From assembly GCF_021021555.1 (NCBI RefSeq), contig NZ_JAINWA010000003.1, forward strand, positions 1,736,001-1,800,000: a DNA stretch of 64,000 nucleotides, in the 5' to 3' direction. Source of the DNA: Teretinema zuelzerae (GTDB taxonomy: Bacteria > Spirochaetota > Spirochaetia > Treponematales > Treponemataceae). The translations under genes and the position numbers were made by a program. Under the pieces are notes generated by a model. That model was not told the DNA's origin, did not search any database, and worked only from the letters and a program-made list of their open reading frames with translations. Below, in pieces: positions 8,739-17,634 of this stretch; position 1 is the first letter of the stretch; every line of letters starts with the position of its first letter.

Positions 8739-8970
8739 TCCAATCTCCCTCTACGTGATGAATTAGCTCAGAGGGAGTGATTTGAAGTGAATTAGCTATT
8801 CGGAAAATGGTTTTTAATGTTGGTTGCCGTAAACCTCGTTCAATTAAGGATATGTAAGTTCTGTCGAGTTCACATAAATCTGCTAGTTGTTCTTGAGACA
8901 GACCTTTTTGATTTCTTAATTGCCTAACTATTTTACCGAAAAGTAACTCATTACTCAATTTTTCCCTCAT
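8719..8970 (-). CDS. Restriction-modification controller (C) protein, HTH XRE family
   Basis: 83 residues, the usual size of C proteins. The helix-turn-helix is at residues 12-65: LRNQKGLSQEQLADLCELDRTYISLIERGLRQP. C proteins activate their own operon and delay restriction until methylation is complete. It is the first gene of the leftward CR operon and its binding site lies in the divergent intergenic region. Confidence 0.92.
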   Translation of the reverse strand: MREKLSNELLFGKIVRQLRNQKGLSQEQLADLCELDRTYISLIERGLRQPTLKTIFRIANSLQITPSELIHHVEGDWNENIKN

Positions 8971-8998
8971 ATAGTAGGGTAAAATCGATGTTACTATC

Positions 8999-9017
8999 AG
9001 TCCACGGACTATAGTCC
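8999..9017. promoter_or_regulatory. C-box operators between controller and methyltransferase
   Basis: Perfect palindrome GGACTATAGTCC at 9006-9017 overlaps a near-palindrome AGTCCACGGACT at 8999-9010. GACT...AGTC pairs are the established signature of controller-protein binding sites. It sits about where the -35 of the rightward promoter should be. Confidence 0.8.
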
Positions 9018-9034
9018 GAATATACTAAGTATGT

Positions 9035-9040
9035 TATAAT
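9035..9040 (+). promoter_or_regulatory. Probable -10 element of the methyltransferase gene
   Basis: TATAAT, preceded by TG at one base spacing, 31 bp before the ATG at 9071, with TGGAG as ribosome binding site. The C-box covers the -35 position, suggesting repression by the C protein. Confidence 0.55.
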
Positions 9041-9070
9041 CATATTAAGTATGATATTTTTGGAGTTCCA

Positions 9071-10276
9071 ATGATAACAACAAATACACTTTTTAAAACC
9101 CTTGGAATTAACAATAAAAACCTACTCTCTGTTGTAAATGCAACTGGAATTTCAAAAGAAACATTGAAATACTATAATGACTCAAAAAAGATACCGATTG
9201 GAAGAGATTTGGAAAAAATCTGTGATTTTTTCCAAATCTCACCAAATTATCTTAAACTACGACTTGGTTTTCTTGATAATTCAATACTCGATGTTTTATC
9301 ATCAGAAACAGAATGCTTAAAAAAACTATTCCCTTACCAACCTTTTGTTCTTAATAAAGGATGCCCTACACCTAGTTTTCAAACAAAACTAGGAAAGCTC
9401 TATAAACAAGATTGTATTAGCTTTTTAAAAACAATCGAAGATAATTCATTTGATGTAATCTTTGCAGATCCTCCATTTAACCTTAATAAGCTTTATCCAT
9501 CAAAGATGAATGATTCATTAAAAGAGGAAGAATACATAGCGTGGCAAGAGGAATGGGTTTATGAGTGTATTCGAGTTCTAAAACCTGGTGGATCTTTTTT
9601 TATTTGGAATTTACCACGCTGGAATACTTATCTAACTCCTTTATTAAATTCTCACTTAACCTTTAAACATTGGATTAGTGTTGATGTAAAATACTCATTA
9701 CCAATACCAGGAAGACTTTATCCTTCACATTATTCATTGTTGTATTATATAAAAGGCGCTAAAGCTAATACATTTCACCCAGATAGATTACCAATGGAAA
9801 TATGCCCGAACTGTCAAACGGATTTGCGGGATTATGGTGGATATAAAGATAAAATGAATCCACTTGGTGTTAATCTTTCAGATGTTTGGTATGACATCCC
9901 ACCCGTACGCCATTCAAAGTATAAAAAACGAAAAGGTGCAAACGAACTATCATTGAAATTGCTGGATCGAATTATTGAGATGTCAAGCAATGAAGGTGAT
10001 ATAATTTTTGATCCTTTTGGTGGATCAGGAACAACTTATATTGTTGCTGAACTTAAAAATCGTTCATGGGTTGGAACAGAAATAGGACCTCTTGAAGATA
10101 TTATTAATCGATTCTCTGTACTTGATGAAGAGAAAGAGTACTTACAAAATATACGTGCTAAATTGAATTGTCTATTTACTGAAAAGGATTTAAAAACAAG
10201 AGCAAAGCTTGGATTATGGACTCCTGAATCTGTTCGAAAGAAAAAAGAACTAGCAAATAGTTTATTTGATAATTAA
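9071..10276 (+). CDS. DNA methyltransferase partner of the BamHI-like enzyme (probably N4-cytosine)
   Basis: 401 residues. Residues 1-75 look like a small HTH-type domain (ETLKYYNDSKKIPIGRDLEKICDFF). The catalytic part is a beta-class amino-methyltransferase: motif IV is VIFADPPFNLNK near residue 135, and the AdoMet motif I is FDPFGGSGTT near 312, the order typical of the beta class. A CPNCQTDL insert in the middle is Cys-rich. It transfers methyl from AdoMet to the exocyclic amine of the recognition sequence to protect host DNA. It is one of the few + strand genes in the array, so it needs its own promoter and runs against array transcription. Confidence 0.92.
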   Translation: MITTNTLFKTLGINNKNLLSVVNATGISKETLKYYNDSKKIPIGRDLEKICDFFQISPNYLKLRLGFLDNSILDVLSSETECLKKLFPYQPFVLNKGCPTPSFQTKLGKLYKQDCISFLKTIEDNSFDVIFADPPFNLNKLYPSKMNDSLKEEEYIAWQEEWVYECIRVLKPGGSFFIWNLPRWNTYLTPLLNSHLTFKHWISVDVKYSLPIPGRLYPSHYSLLYYIKGAKANTFHPDRLPMEICPNCQTDLRDYGGYKDKMNPLGVNLSDVWYDIPPVRHSKYKKRKGANELSLKLLDRIIEMSSNEGDIIFDPFGGSGTTYIVAELKNRSWVGTEIGPLEDIINRFSVLDEEKEYLQNIRAKLNCLFTEKDLKTRAKLGLWTPESVRKKKELANSLFDN

Positions 10277-10298
10277 TCCTCGCGCGCCGAAGGCGTCC

Positions 10299-10408
10299 TG
10301 CTAACATTTATTTAACCTGCATTGCGTACATTGGCGCACTTTTTGCCGAGCGAAGCGACTAGCAAAAAGTGTGACAATAGCAATGTCAGGTTGAAATAGT
10401 TGTTATCC
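10299..10408 (-). other. attC site 11 (class B)
   Basis: Boxes TGCTAAC and GTTATCC; ATTTAACC arm variant as in site 1. Belongs to family A copy 2. Confidence 0.93.
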
Positions 10409-11033
10409 AATTTTTGGTTTCAGTTCTGCTGTAGCTTCGTTTTCAACTAATTTGTGTACTAATCTTTTTACTTTTACAAACGTTACCAACGTCTTAAATT
10501 TTATTACGCAACAAAAATATTTTCTACAGAAAGCTCCGTTTTGTTTTTTACTCTACAGCAGTTTCATACAAAACATTTTTCTTTTCTTTCCATTTTCTTC
10601 TATTATATAAGACCAAATCCAGTCCAATTACCTTGATTCGTTTCTGCAAAACATCAAGATCCTATTGTATAGGACTATGGAATGATAACCAGCAACTGAA
10701 TCAGTTTTTTATTTTGATTTGCTTCGTATAAGCCACTGTAAGGTTATTTATCGAAAACTATTGTGCAGGATTCTCATTTTACTGCTGAATAACCACAGTA
10801 ATCTAAAAACCTTATATCCAGGATCTTATCAATTCAAGATGTTAAAAATCAATTGAAAAGCAACGTCCTACAGTCACCTTAAATTCTTGATAGTAAAAAC
10901 GGAACACTGTTTTGCTGTTTTATTTTTAATGGATCTTCAGCATTTATCGCGAGAACTTGCACCGTATTCCAAAATATATTTCGAGATTTATAAGCGTTTT
11001 TAGTTCTTCCATCCTCGCCCGCCGAAGGCGTGG
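10409..11033. repeat. Gene-less cassette family A, copy 2
   Basis: About 625 bp, close match to 119-744 with scattered substitutions and small indels spread evenly, without the codon-phase pattern expected of a gene. Some of the short stems seen in copy 1 are broken here (for example CTTATCAATT against AATTGAAAAG). Confidence 0.8.
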
Positions 11034-11142
11034 GGATAACATTTGCTTAACCTGCGTTTTGTTTGGCGCGGTTTTTGCCGAGCGTAGCGAAGAGCAAAAA
11101 TCCGTGACAAGCAAATAAGTCAGGTTGAAGCAGTTGTTAGAT
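11034..11142 (-). other. attC site 12 (class A)
   Basis: Boxes GGATAAC and GTTAGAT. Ends family B copy 2. Confidence 0.93.
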
Positions 11143-11532
11143 CGCCAACTGTTAAACAATTCAGTTTATAACCAACTACATCAATGTTAGAAAACGATTT
11201 GCAGTACCATTAAAAACCCGAAGGCTGAATCCTTATGACTTGTTATAATGTGAAGACTGAGGCAACTCTTCTGCATATCGTTTTCTAACATCAGTTCCTG
11301 CAAGTTTTAGCACAAGTGGTATGAAGTCAACTTCATCAACGAAAGAAAAAGTTTTAATCACGATGACACTTTAAGTAATAAACTAGGTGCAAACTGTATA
11401 ACCGTTTTTTAGAGTGTTATCATCTGTTGAACTTTTTCTTAAGTTTATTTTCAGCGACAGTTTACTTCAGTTATACACAATCTTCTTCCAAATCTATTTC
11501 TTTTTCTTCTATTAATAAGTGTAGATTGGTCG
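11143..11532. repeat. Gene-less cassette family B, copy 2
   Basis: Nearly identical to 4839-5228; the 14-base inverted repeat and the inner pairs are intact. Confidence 0.82.
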
Positions 11533-11641
11533 AACTAACATTGGTTTAACCTGCGTTTTGTTTGGCGCGGTTTTTGCCGAGCGCAGCGAAGTGCAAAAAT
11601 CCGTGACAAGCAAATAAGTCAGGTTGAAACCGTTGTTAGTC
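11533..11641 (-). other. attC site 13 (class A, GGTTTAACC variant)
   Basis: Boxes AACTAAC and GTTAGTC. Arm change GGTTTAACC is matched by GGTTGAAACC. Ends the small membrane protein/GNAT cassette. Confidence 0.93.
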
Positions 11642-11905
11642 GCTTTCTCTTGATATAAACACACCACCAAATAAACTTGTCATTGCATAGAAAGTGATAT
11701 ATTGATCATTATTTATTGATAACCGCACATAATATTTTGTCCCAGATCCTGGACCAACTGGACCAAACAATGACCAACAAACACTTAATCCTGTGATATT
11801 TTGATAGTTCTTTTTTACATATTTAACAATTCGTTGTCGCAAGTAATAAATATATATTACATACACAGGAATAACGACAGCTATACTCATTAAAAATGAT
11901 TTCAT
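11636..11905 (-). CDS. Small single-pass membrane protein (copy 1)
   Basis: 89 residues. Residues 3-22 form one hydrophobic segment (FLMSIAVVIPVYVIYIYYL) followed by a basic stretch, so the 65-residue Gly-rich tail is probably cytoplasmic. No recognised family. The stop TAA is provided by the attC core. It is downstream of the GNAT gene in the same cassette; a near-identical copy (R86K) lies at 41715-41984. Confidence 0.75.
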   Translation of the reverse strand: MKSFLMSIAVVIPVYVIYIYYLRQRIVKYVKKNYQNITGLSVCWSLFGPVGPGSGTKYYVRLSINNDQYITFYAMTSLFGGVFISRESD

Positions 11906-11967
11906 TGTAACTTCCTTTTATTATGATTATCAATTAAACTCATCAATCAAAAAAGTTAAATAAATAC

Positions 11968-12468
11968 TCAATTATTACCGGTTATTAAATATTCTGCTTT
12001 AATTAATTTTGATACATGTTGATTGCTTATTGTATCAACTGGATTAAATCCGTTTCGTGTATACATCTCGGTAATAGGTTTTCTGTTTCCATCATAATCT
12101 AATCGTATGTATTTTTTATTCATTTCTCGTCCATATTCTTTTACCCACTTAAGTATTCTATCAGAGTAATTCTTACCACAATACTTATTACTGATAACAA
12201 ATTTGTGAAAAAAATATGTTGAATTATCAGTTACTTCTGGCCAATACAACCGATCATACTCAACTAAAATGAAACCACCAATAATTTCATTATTAATTAT
12301 TCCTACATAAAAAACGGGATTCTCATATTTTTTATTCAATGCCTCAAGAGTAAATTGAGATTCATCCCATAATGGTTTATTCATTGATCGCAACCATTTT
12401 ACTTTCTCAATATAGATAGAAAGTAATGTATTTATTTCAGTAGAATCAGCTGTTTTTATCGTTAACAT
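11968..12468 (-). CDS. GNAT-family N-acetyltransferase (copy 1)
   Basis: 166 residues from the ATG at 12468, which follows AAAGGA; the open frame continues upstream through the attC but that part is site-encoded. GNAT fold features: VFYVGIINNEIIGGFILVEYDRLYWPEV (strands 2-4), KFVISNKYCGKNYSDRILKWVKEYG (the acetyl-CoA loop region, a degenerate RxxGxG/A), then KYIRLDYDGNRKPITEMYTRNGF, a typical GNAT C-terminus. The substrate is not predictable. First of two genes in its cassette. Confidence 0.85.
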   Translation of the reverse strand: MLTIKTADSTEINTLLSIYIEKVKWLRSMNKPLWDESQFTLEALNKKYENPVFYVGIINNEIIGGFILVEYDRLYWPEVTDNSTYFFHKFVISNKYCGKNYSDRILKWVKEYGREMNKKYIRLDYDGNRKPITEMYTRNGFNPVDTISNQHVSKLIKAEYLITGNN

Positions 12469-12507
12469 AAATTCCTTTAATTTCTTTCCTCGGCGCCGTA
12501 GGCGTCC

Positions 12508-12616
12508 GACTAACATTTGCTTAACCTGCGTTTTGTTTGGCGCGGTTTTTGCCGAGCGTAGCGAAGTGCAAAAATCCGTGACAAGCAAATAAGTCAGGTT
12601 GAAGCAGTTGTTAGGA
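12508..12616 (-). other. attC site 14 (class A)
   Basis: Boxes GACTAAC and GTTAGGA. Ends RHH/PIN cassette copy 2. Confidence 0.93.
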
Positions 12617-12625
12617 AAATTCCTA

Positions 12626-13048
12626 TTATCTTTTTTTAATCATTTTTAAGTATTCGGCTGGTGTTTGTATAACGAGATCCTTTTCCTTATAGTCTTTTCC
12701 ATTTCGTGTAAGAATAATCTTAATCTCGTTCTCTCTTGCAGTAAAGTATTGTAACCCATCCTCAAAATCACTAAATTTTGAGTTTAATGCAAGATCAACA
12801 ATTTTTTCATCAACAGAAATCACTCCGATTATTATTCGTAGTTTTCTTAATAATTCCTTTGCTTTTTCTATTCCTAAAAGTTTCCTTAATATATAGAAGA
12901 CATTTGCAAAAACCAAGGATGTAGTTATTAACTCAATTTGTTTTGTATCCCCCAGGGTAAAAACTTCAGCTGCAAAATCATAAAAAGGTTCACGTTTACA
13001 CAACAAATCAAGAATAATATCAGAATCAATAAATACTTTTTTATTCAT
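12626..13048 (-). CDS. vapC: PIN-domain toxin, VapC-like (copy 2)
   Basis: Same protein as 7247-7669. The cassette is the same unit 5379 bp further along, with the same class A attC at its left and a different neighbour attC at its right, as expected of cassette mobility. Confidence 0.9.
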   Translation of the reverse strand: MNKKVFIDSDIILDLLCKREPFYDFAAEVFTLGDTKQIELITTSLVFANVFYILRKLLGIEKAKELLRKLRIIIGVISVDEKIVDLALNSKFSDFEDGLQYFTARENEIKIILTRNGKDYKEKDLVIQTPAEYLKMIKKR

Positions 13049-13280
13049 ATTTATGTTCCAAATATTGTACATAGTCGATCTTATTAAGATCTTTCTCAGA
13101 AATTACACCGCTTAATTCTTCAACTAATGGGCTAAAATGTTTTATGGGTTCATTTTCAGAAATTAAATTTCTAAAATAATCCTCCACAAGTTTTGATAAA
13201 CTACGATTATTATTTTGAGCGTATTTTTTAACAGATTGGATCACTGATTGATCAAGTTTTAAGGTCAGCTTTGTTTCCAT
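13041..13280 (-). CDS. Ribbon-helix-helix antitoxin (copy 2)
   Basis: 79 residues; differs from the copy at 7662-7901 by one residue (Thr23 to Asn). The two modules should cross-neutralise. Confidence 0.9.
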   Translation of the reverse strand: METKLTLKLDQSVIQSVKKYAQNNNRSLSKLVEDYFRNLISENEPIKHFSPLVEELSGVISEKDLNKIDYVQYLEHKYE

Positions 13281-13292
13281 AAAACACCTCCA

Positions 13293-13326
13293 TATACGTA
13301 TAACAGTAATGCAATATATACGTATA
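13293..13326 (-). promoter_or_regulatory. Paired TATACGTATA operator, second RHH/PIN copy
   Basis: TATACGTATA at 13293-13302 and 13317-13326, same spacing as at 7914-7947. Confidence 0.7.
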
Positions 13327-13402
13327 GTAAAGCGATTTTATGCTATTTTTGTTAAATCATAACATTATAATGATTTCCTTCTTTTACGCGCCGAAGGCGT
13401 CG

Positions 13403-13521
13403 TCCTAACATTTGCTTAACCTGCAATTCCGGCCCGAAGGGCTTGGCGTGGTTTGTGCCGAGCGTAGCGACATGCACAAACCATGACAACAGGAATTGTC
13501 AGGTTGAAGCAGTTGTTCGAC
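13403..13521 (-). other. attC site 15 (class C2)
   Basis: Boxes TCCTAAC and GTTCGAC; inner stem TGGTTTGTGC is unique in the window. Ends the HTH/nuclease-like cassette. Confidence 0.92.
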
Positions 13522-13530
13522 GTCTCTTCT

Positions 13531-14322
13531 TTACCAAGAACTTGTTTTCTGAATTAAACTATTTTTTGTTTCTTCTGGGAAGAATTTGTCAATAAACGTA
13601 CTTAGAGTCGCCGGATCATATTTCATTTGTTTAGCTTCGAGTATTATTTTTCCATTTAATTCTGTTTTGTTTTCATCTAGAAACCAAATTTGCATTAATC
13701 CAATTCCATGTACTTTTGCTTCTTGTTCGATTCTTATGTATTTATCATTATCATAAAAATCTTCATCTTCAAGTTGTTCAAAACAATAATATGTTTGACT
13801 ACCAAATTTTGAATGTGAAATAGCTTCAAAAATACCAGAAAGCTCAAAAGCTGTATTCTTTGGTTTTATTTCATAAGAGATAGTATTGATGATATAGTCA
13901 GGTAAATATTTAAACTTTTTTAAAGATATACTTATGGCATCTGGTATTTCCCATTTTCCAATATCTTTTGGTCTTTTATTTCCAGAAACAATAACATCAA
14001 ACAAATCTTTTCCTTTTAAGAAATCATCTGGCAAAAAAGTTTCTTCAATATATTTCTTAAACGGAATATACAATTCTTCTTCATTTGCTGCTAAAACATT
14101 TACATTACTTGTAGATGCTGGAGTAGTACGAGTGATTTTTCCAAATGGCCCACCAAAGGAAGCTATAATTTCAATATAACCTTTATCTCTTAATTCACGT
14201 TTAGCTTTTTTTAGTCTATCTTTTTCCCAACCAGTTGCATTTAATGCGGTCTGATTTACAATTCTTCCAGAATCAGGAAGCATTTCATAGATTACAACAG
14301 CATCTTCCGATAAGTCATTCAT
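13531..14322 (-). CDS. Winged-helix protein with a PD-(D/E)XK-like C-terminal domain
   Basis: 263 residues, not assigned to a named family. Residues 1-65 read as a winged helix (ALNATGWEKDRLKKAKRELRDKGYIEII). The C-terminal half contains WEIPDAISIS and about 25 residues later YEIKPKNTAFELSGIFEAISH, the spacing of the PD...(D/E)xK nuclease fold with a following helix. It may be a sequence-specific nuclease or a nuclease-derived regulator. Alone in its cassette, in an array with other defence genes. The nuclease reading is inference from motif spacing. Confidence 0.6.
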   Translation of the reverse strand: MNDLSEDAVVIYEMLPDSGRIVNQTALNATGWEKDRLKKAKRELRDKGYIEIIASFGGPFGKITRTTPASTSNVNVLAANEEELYIPFKKYIEETFLPDDFLKGKDLFDVIVSGNKRPKDIGKWEIPDAISISLKKFKYLPDYIINTISYEIKPKNTAFELSGIFEAISHSKFGSQTYYCFEQLEDEDFYDNDKYIRIEQEAKVHGIGLMQIWFLDENKTELNGKIILEAKQMKYDPATLSTFIDKFFPEETKNSLIQKTSSW

Positions 14323-14348
14323 TTTATTCTCCTCTGCGCGAAGCGTCC

Positions 14349-14457
14349 GTCGAACATTTGCTTAACCTGCGTTTTGTTTGGCGCGGTTTTTGCCGAGCGT
14401 AGCGAAGTGCAAAAATCCGTGACAAGCAAATAAGTCAGGTTGAAGCAGTTGTTAGGT
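14349..14457 (-). other. attC site 16 (class A)
   Basis: Boxes GTCGAAC and GTTAGGT. Ends kinase cassette copy 1. Confidence 0.93.
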
Positions 14458-14469
14458 TTTTCTTCTTTA

Positions 14470-15030
14470 TCAACTATCTTCATTAATAAAAGTTTCTATT
14501 TCTTCAATTGTTGGACAATACTCTTTTTCAGTAGAAACTAGTAATGTAGGTACATCAAATTCAGGAAGATCATATTTTTCACCTGGCTCAAAATAACCAG
14601 TTTCTCTATAAACAGAAACTCTTTTATCACCATGATAATATTCACGTTTTGGATTTGCCAAACCTCTTTCCAAATGGCGTAATGCACTTTTGGTTGCATC
14701 AATATCGCATATTATAATAATTACATTTGCAACTTTCATAAAATCGGGTATAAAATAATCCCAAATTTTATGATCAAAAGCAGCTTCAATAATCAAAGAT
14801 ATTTTTGATTCAAGCAACTGAATTACTGTATCCTTAAAAATATCATTTACTATTCTATTAGTATCTTTTGGTAAAAGATCATGTTTAATACCAAAAGTAT
14901 TCACATATCCTTCTTTGAGCTCATCACGACTAACTTTAGGAATATACAAGTGTTTTGATAGTTTATCAGTTAACGTAGTTTTTCCAGAACCTGGTCGTCC
15001 TGTAATTACTATACATTTCGGTTTAATCAT
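14470..15030 (-). CDS. P-loop kinase of the AAA_33/zeta-toxin-like group (copy 1)
   Basis: 186 residues. Walker A is GRPGSGKTT at 11-19, followed by SRDELKEGYVNTFG, the DxxK/R region that contacts the substrate in small-molecule kinases, and a lid-like segment RHLERGLANPKREYYHGD. Such proteins phosphorylate antibiotics, nucleosides or sugar nucleotides. No antitoxin is adjacent. A 275 bp leader precedes it within the cassette. A copy with two substitutions lies at 46297-46857. Confidence 0.82.
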   Translation of the reverse strand: MIKPKCIVITGRPGSGKTTLTDKLSKHLYIPKVSRDELKEGYVNTFGIKHDLLPKDTNRIVNDIFKDTVIQLLESKISLIIEAAFDHKIWDYFIPDFMKVANVIIIICDIDATKSALRHLERGLANPKREYYHGDKRVSVYRETGYFEPGEKYDLPEFDVPTLLVSTEKEYCPTIEEIETFINEDS

Positions 15031-15305
15031 TATAACAGGATCCTTTTATCATATTTTTTTAACCGTAATTCACTAGCTATAACAACGGTATTAAACTCAT
15101 TTTAATTAGTTTGTTTAGAACAGAAAAGTCTAGTTCTGTGTTGTAGATGAAACGCAATTAATTGCTTAACTAATGGCGTCCAATAAAGAGTTAATTAAAA
15201 GATTTACTTTATACATAATTCAACAGACTTAAAGAATTAACAAAAACAAGCACAATGGTTTAAATCAATATTTAGCACATTCGTTGCGCCGCGAAAGCGG
15301 TGTCA

Positions 15306-15433
15306 ACCTAACATTTGCTTAACCTGTAATTCCGGCCCGAAGGGATTGGCGTGAAAATTGCACCAAAGGAGCGTAGCGACGACTTGCAATTTTCATGACA
15401 AAAGGAATTATCAGGTTGAAGCAGTTGTTAGAA
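15306..15433 (-). other. attC site 17 (class C)
   Basis: Boxes ACCTAAC and GTTAGAA. Ends the cassette of the following membrane protein. Confidence 0.93.
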
Positions 15434-16306
15434 CAAAATTCTTTTATCTATATGGTGTCTATTACAAGTTATACAGAAATCAACTTCTTCATAGGAATCA
15501 ATATTATGCCAGAAATAATATCGACAGCTTCTGATTTGCTCTACACGTGCTAAACTAAATCCAACAAATCTTCTAACTCTTTTTAATAAATACTTCCCAA
15601 TTTCAGGTTTATTAATATTTCTAAATACATATTTTATAACAACTGTTAAAATTTCATAATTCGTATAGAAAATTTGAACATATTGCATTGGGAAATACAA
15701 TATTATATAAACAACAGGTAATAATAAACCAACCAGTGAATTATAATTTACTATCTCATCTGGATTATTGATAAACGAAACAAGTAAATAAGCAATCAAT
15801 CCTATGGTAAATAGCATTCTTATTTTATTAATTATTGGCATAAGCAATTCGGCATCTTTATGTTTTTTAGCCACATCATAAAATATGAATACAAATAAAC
15901 TTATTGGTACAATGATTATTTCTATAATGACAGGAAATACATAAGTGTTTGCCAATAATTCAATAAACACTAAAAAGGTAATATTATCTTTTAATCTAGA
16001 TACTATACTAAAATCTTTAATTTTATTAGTTATTATTTTTTGAGTAAAATACAATCCGCTAATACAGAACCATAATATTGAATCCTTTATCAACCCAATA
16101 TTTAAGTGATAAATTTTATTTACTCCATATAAAATTATTCCAAAATAGATTATTGAAATAATAATGTATGCTTGTATTTGCCTTGAGAAGAAATTTTTAA
16201 CAACTTTACCAAATGATTTACGAACATCTTTTATCGTAAACGCGTAAATCATAAAAGATAAAAGCCAAAAGACTAAGGCTATTTCTCTATTTGATAATAT
16301 ATTCAT
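15428..16306 (-). CDS. Multi-pass membrane protein with a C-terminal Cys/His tail
   Basis: 292 residues with about seven hydrophobic segments between residues 8 and 225, and a soluble tail that holds RSCRYYFWHNIDSYEEVDFCITCNRHHID, a possible CxxC-HH metal site. No family recognised. The TAA stop is in the attC core. Signs of a sensor or effector are absent, so function is open. Confidence 0.72.
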   Translation of the reverse strand: MNILSNREIALVFWLLSFMIYAFTIKDVRKSFGKVVKNFFSRQIQAYIIISIIYFGIILYGVNKIYHLNIGLIKDSILWFCISGLYFTQKIITNKIKDFSIVSRLKDNITFLVFIELLANTYVFPVIIEIIIVPISLFVFIFYDVAKKHKDAELLMPIINKIRMLFTIGLIAYLLVSFINNPDEIVNYNSLVGLLLPVVYIILYFPMQYVQIFYTNYEILTVVIKYVFRNINKPEIGKYLLKRVRRFVGFSLARVEQIRSCRYYFWHNIDSYEEVDFCITCNRHHIDKRILF

Positions 16307-16332
16307 TTTATTTTGTCGCGCCGAAGGCGTCG

Positions 16333-16454
16333 TTCTAACATTTGCTTAACCTGTGGTTTCGTGCCCGTAGGGCTTGGCGTGATTTGTGCGTCAGGAGCGA
16401 AGCGACAGCACAAATCATGACAAAGAAAGCATCAGGTTGAAGCAGTTGTTAGGT
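16333..16454 (-). other. attC site 18 (class D, inner stem TGATTTGTGC)
   Basis: Boxes TTCTAAC and GTTAGGT. The arm is GTGGTTTCGTGCCC. Supplies the last codons and stop of the GGDEF gene. Confidence 0.92.
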
Positions 16455-17487
16455 TTAATTCATTAACAATTACTCGATTGCGGCCCGCTTGTTTTGCTTT
16501 ATACAGCGCTGTGTCAGCACGAAGTATATGTTGTTTTAGTTCTTGTTTATCATCGATTAATGATACACCAACACTAATCGTTATTTTATGCTCTATAATT
16601 TCAGTACTTTCTACACGACTACGCAATCTCTCAGCATATTGAATTAATTGTGGTATTTCCGTAAACGACACAAGTATTAAGAACTCCTCGCCTCCATATC
16701 TAAAAATTGCATCATTCTCACGAGTATTTTCAACCATTATTTCAGCTATTCTTTTTAAAACCTTATCTCCAACATCATGTCCAAAAGTATCATTGACATA
16801 CTTAAAATGATCAATATCACACATTAAAACAGCAAGAAAGCTTGATTTCCTTAAACTATCTGATAGTTTTACATTATATATTTGATGTAAATAATTTCTA
16901 TTTAATAGGTTTGTTAATTGATCGTGAGAAGCCTTTTTTTCAATGTTTTCTTGAACAACTTTTTTGATAAAAAAGCTAACAAGTCCTAAAATACATACAA
17001 TCGCAAATAATAGAAATAAAAACAAATACTGTAAAGCAATGTGGTTATGAGTTTTTATTTCAATTTTATTTACCACAATGTTTGATAACTTCCATAAATT
17101 CTCGCTACTATTTAATATTCGATCTTTTTGATTATTCTTAAGAATCTCTTTATATTCTGTCCAAGATTGCAGTAGGTTTGAAATTTCAACTTTATCATTA
17201 CTGTTAAACACTCCGGTCTTCGAATTTACAAAATCTGATAATATAAAATTTGTTTCATCGATCATTTTTACTGATTCTTTTATGTCCTGATTCAATAAAT
17301 ACAATTTGGTAACACGTTGAATTCCCCCTCTAATTGAACCAATACTATTAATAAAATTAGTTAATTTTTGAATATCATTTACTACATATAGAAAACTGAC
17401 TGTTGAAAATATTATTATGATAATCGTGATTAAAACAGAAATCAAAACAAGATTAGATCGCCGAGAAATAACTTTACTTGTGTTCAT
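16432..17487 (-). CDS. Membrane-bound diguanylate cyclase (GGDEF domain)
   Basis: 351 residues. A membrane helix at 13-34, an extracytoplasmic helical sensor region of about 120 residues, a second helix at about 155-175, then a GGDEF domain from about 180. The active site is GGEEF, and the inhibitory RxxD motif (REND) stands five residues before it, so c-di-GMP feedback control is predicted. DIDHFKYVNDTFGHDVGD is the usual GTP-binding stretch. It makes c-di-GMP from two GTP. The C-terminal residues LTTAST and the TGA stop are encoded by the attC itself. A c-di-GMP enzyme on a cassette could influence motility of the host. Confidence 0.92.
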   Translation of the reverse strand: MNTSKVISRRSNLVLISVLITIIIIIFSTVSFLYVVNDIQKLTNFINSIGSIRGGIQRVTKLYLLNQDIKESVKMIDETNFILSDFVNSKTGVFNSNDKVEISNLLQSWTEYKEILKNNQKDRILNSSENLWKLSNIVVNKIEIKTHNHIALQYLFLFLLFAIVCILGLVSFFIKKVVQENIEKKASHDQLTNLLNRNYLHQIYNVKLSDSLRKSSFLAVLMCDIDHFKYVNDTFGHDVGDKVLKRIAEIMVENTRENDAIFRYGGEEFLILVSFTEIPQLIQYAERLRSRVESTEIIEHKITISVGVSLIDDKQELKQHILRADTALYKAKQAGRNRVIVNELNLTTAST

Positions 17488-17515
17488 ACTTTTCTCCTCT
17501 GCGCCGAAGGCGTCA

Positions 17516-17626
17516 ACCTAACATATGGTTGACCTGCATTGCGTACATTGGCGCACTTTGTGCCGCGCGAAGCGCGAAAGCACAAAGTGTGACAATAGCA
17601 ATGACAGGTCGAACCAGTTGTTAGAA
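17516..17626 (-). other. attC site 19 (class B, GGTTGACC variant)
   Basis: Boxes ACCTAAC and GTTAGAA. Arm GGTTGACC is matched by GGTCGAACC, a compensated change. Inner cap CGC-GAA-GCG. Confidence 0.92.
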
Positions 17627-17634
17627 GCAAATTC

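Noticed and set aside
12466-12588. N-terminal extensions such as LVTDFCTSLRSAKTAPNKT on many open frames (GNAT, esterase, NadR, HD protein)
   Set aside because: They are translations of the class A, C or E attC in its open frame with TTG or other start codons; the real genes have own ATG and ribosome binding site further in.
14470-15030. Zeta toxin of a toxin-antitoxin pair
   Set aside because: No antitoxin gene in the cassette; the protein fits the broader small-molecule kinase group.
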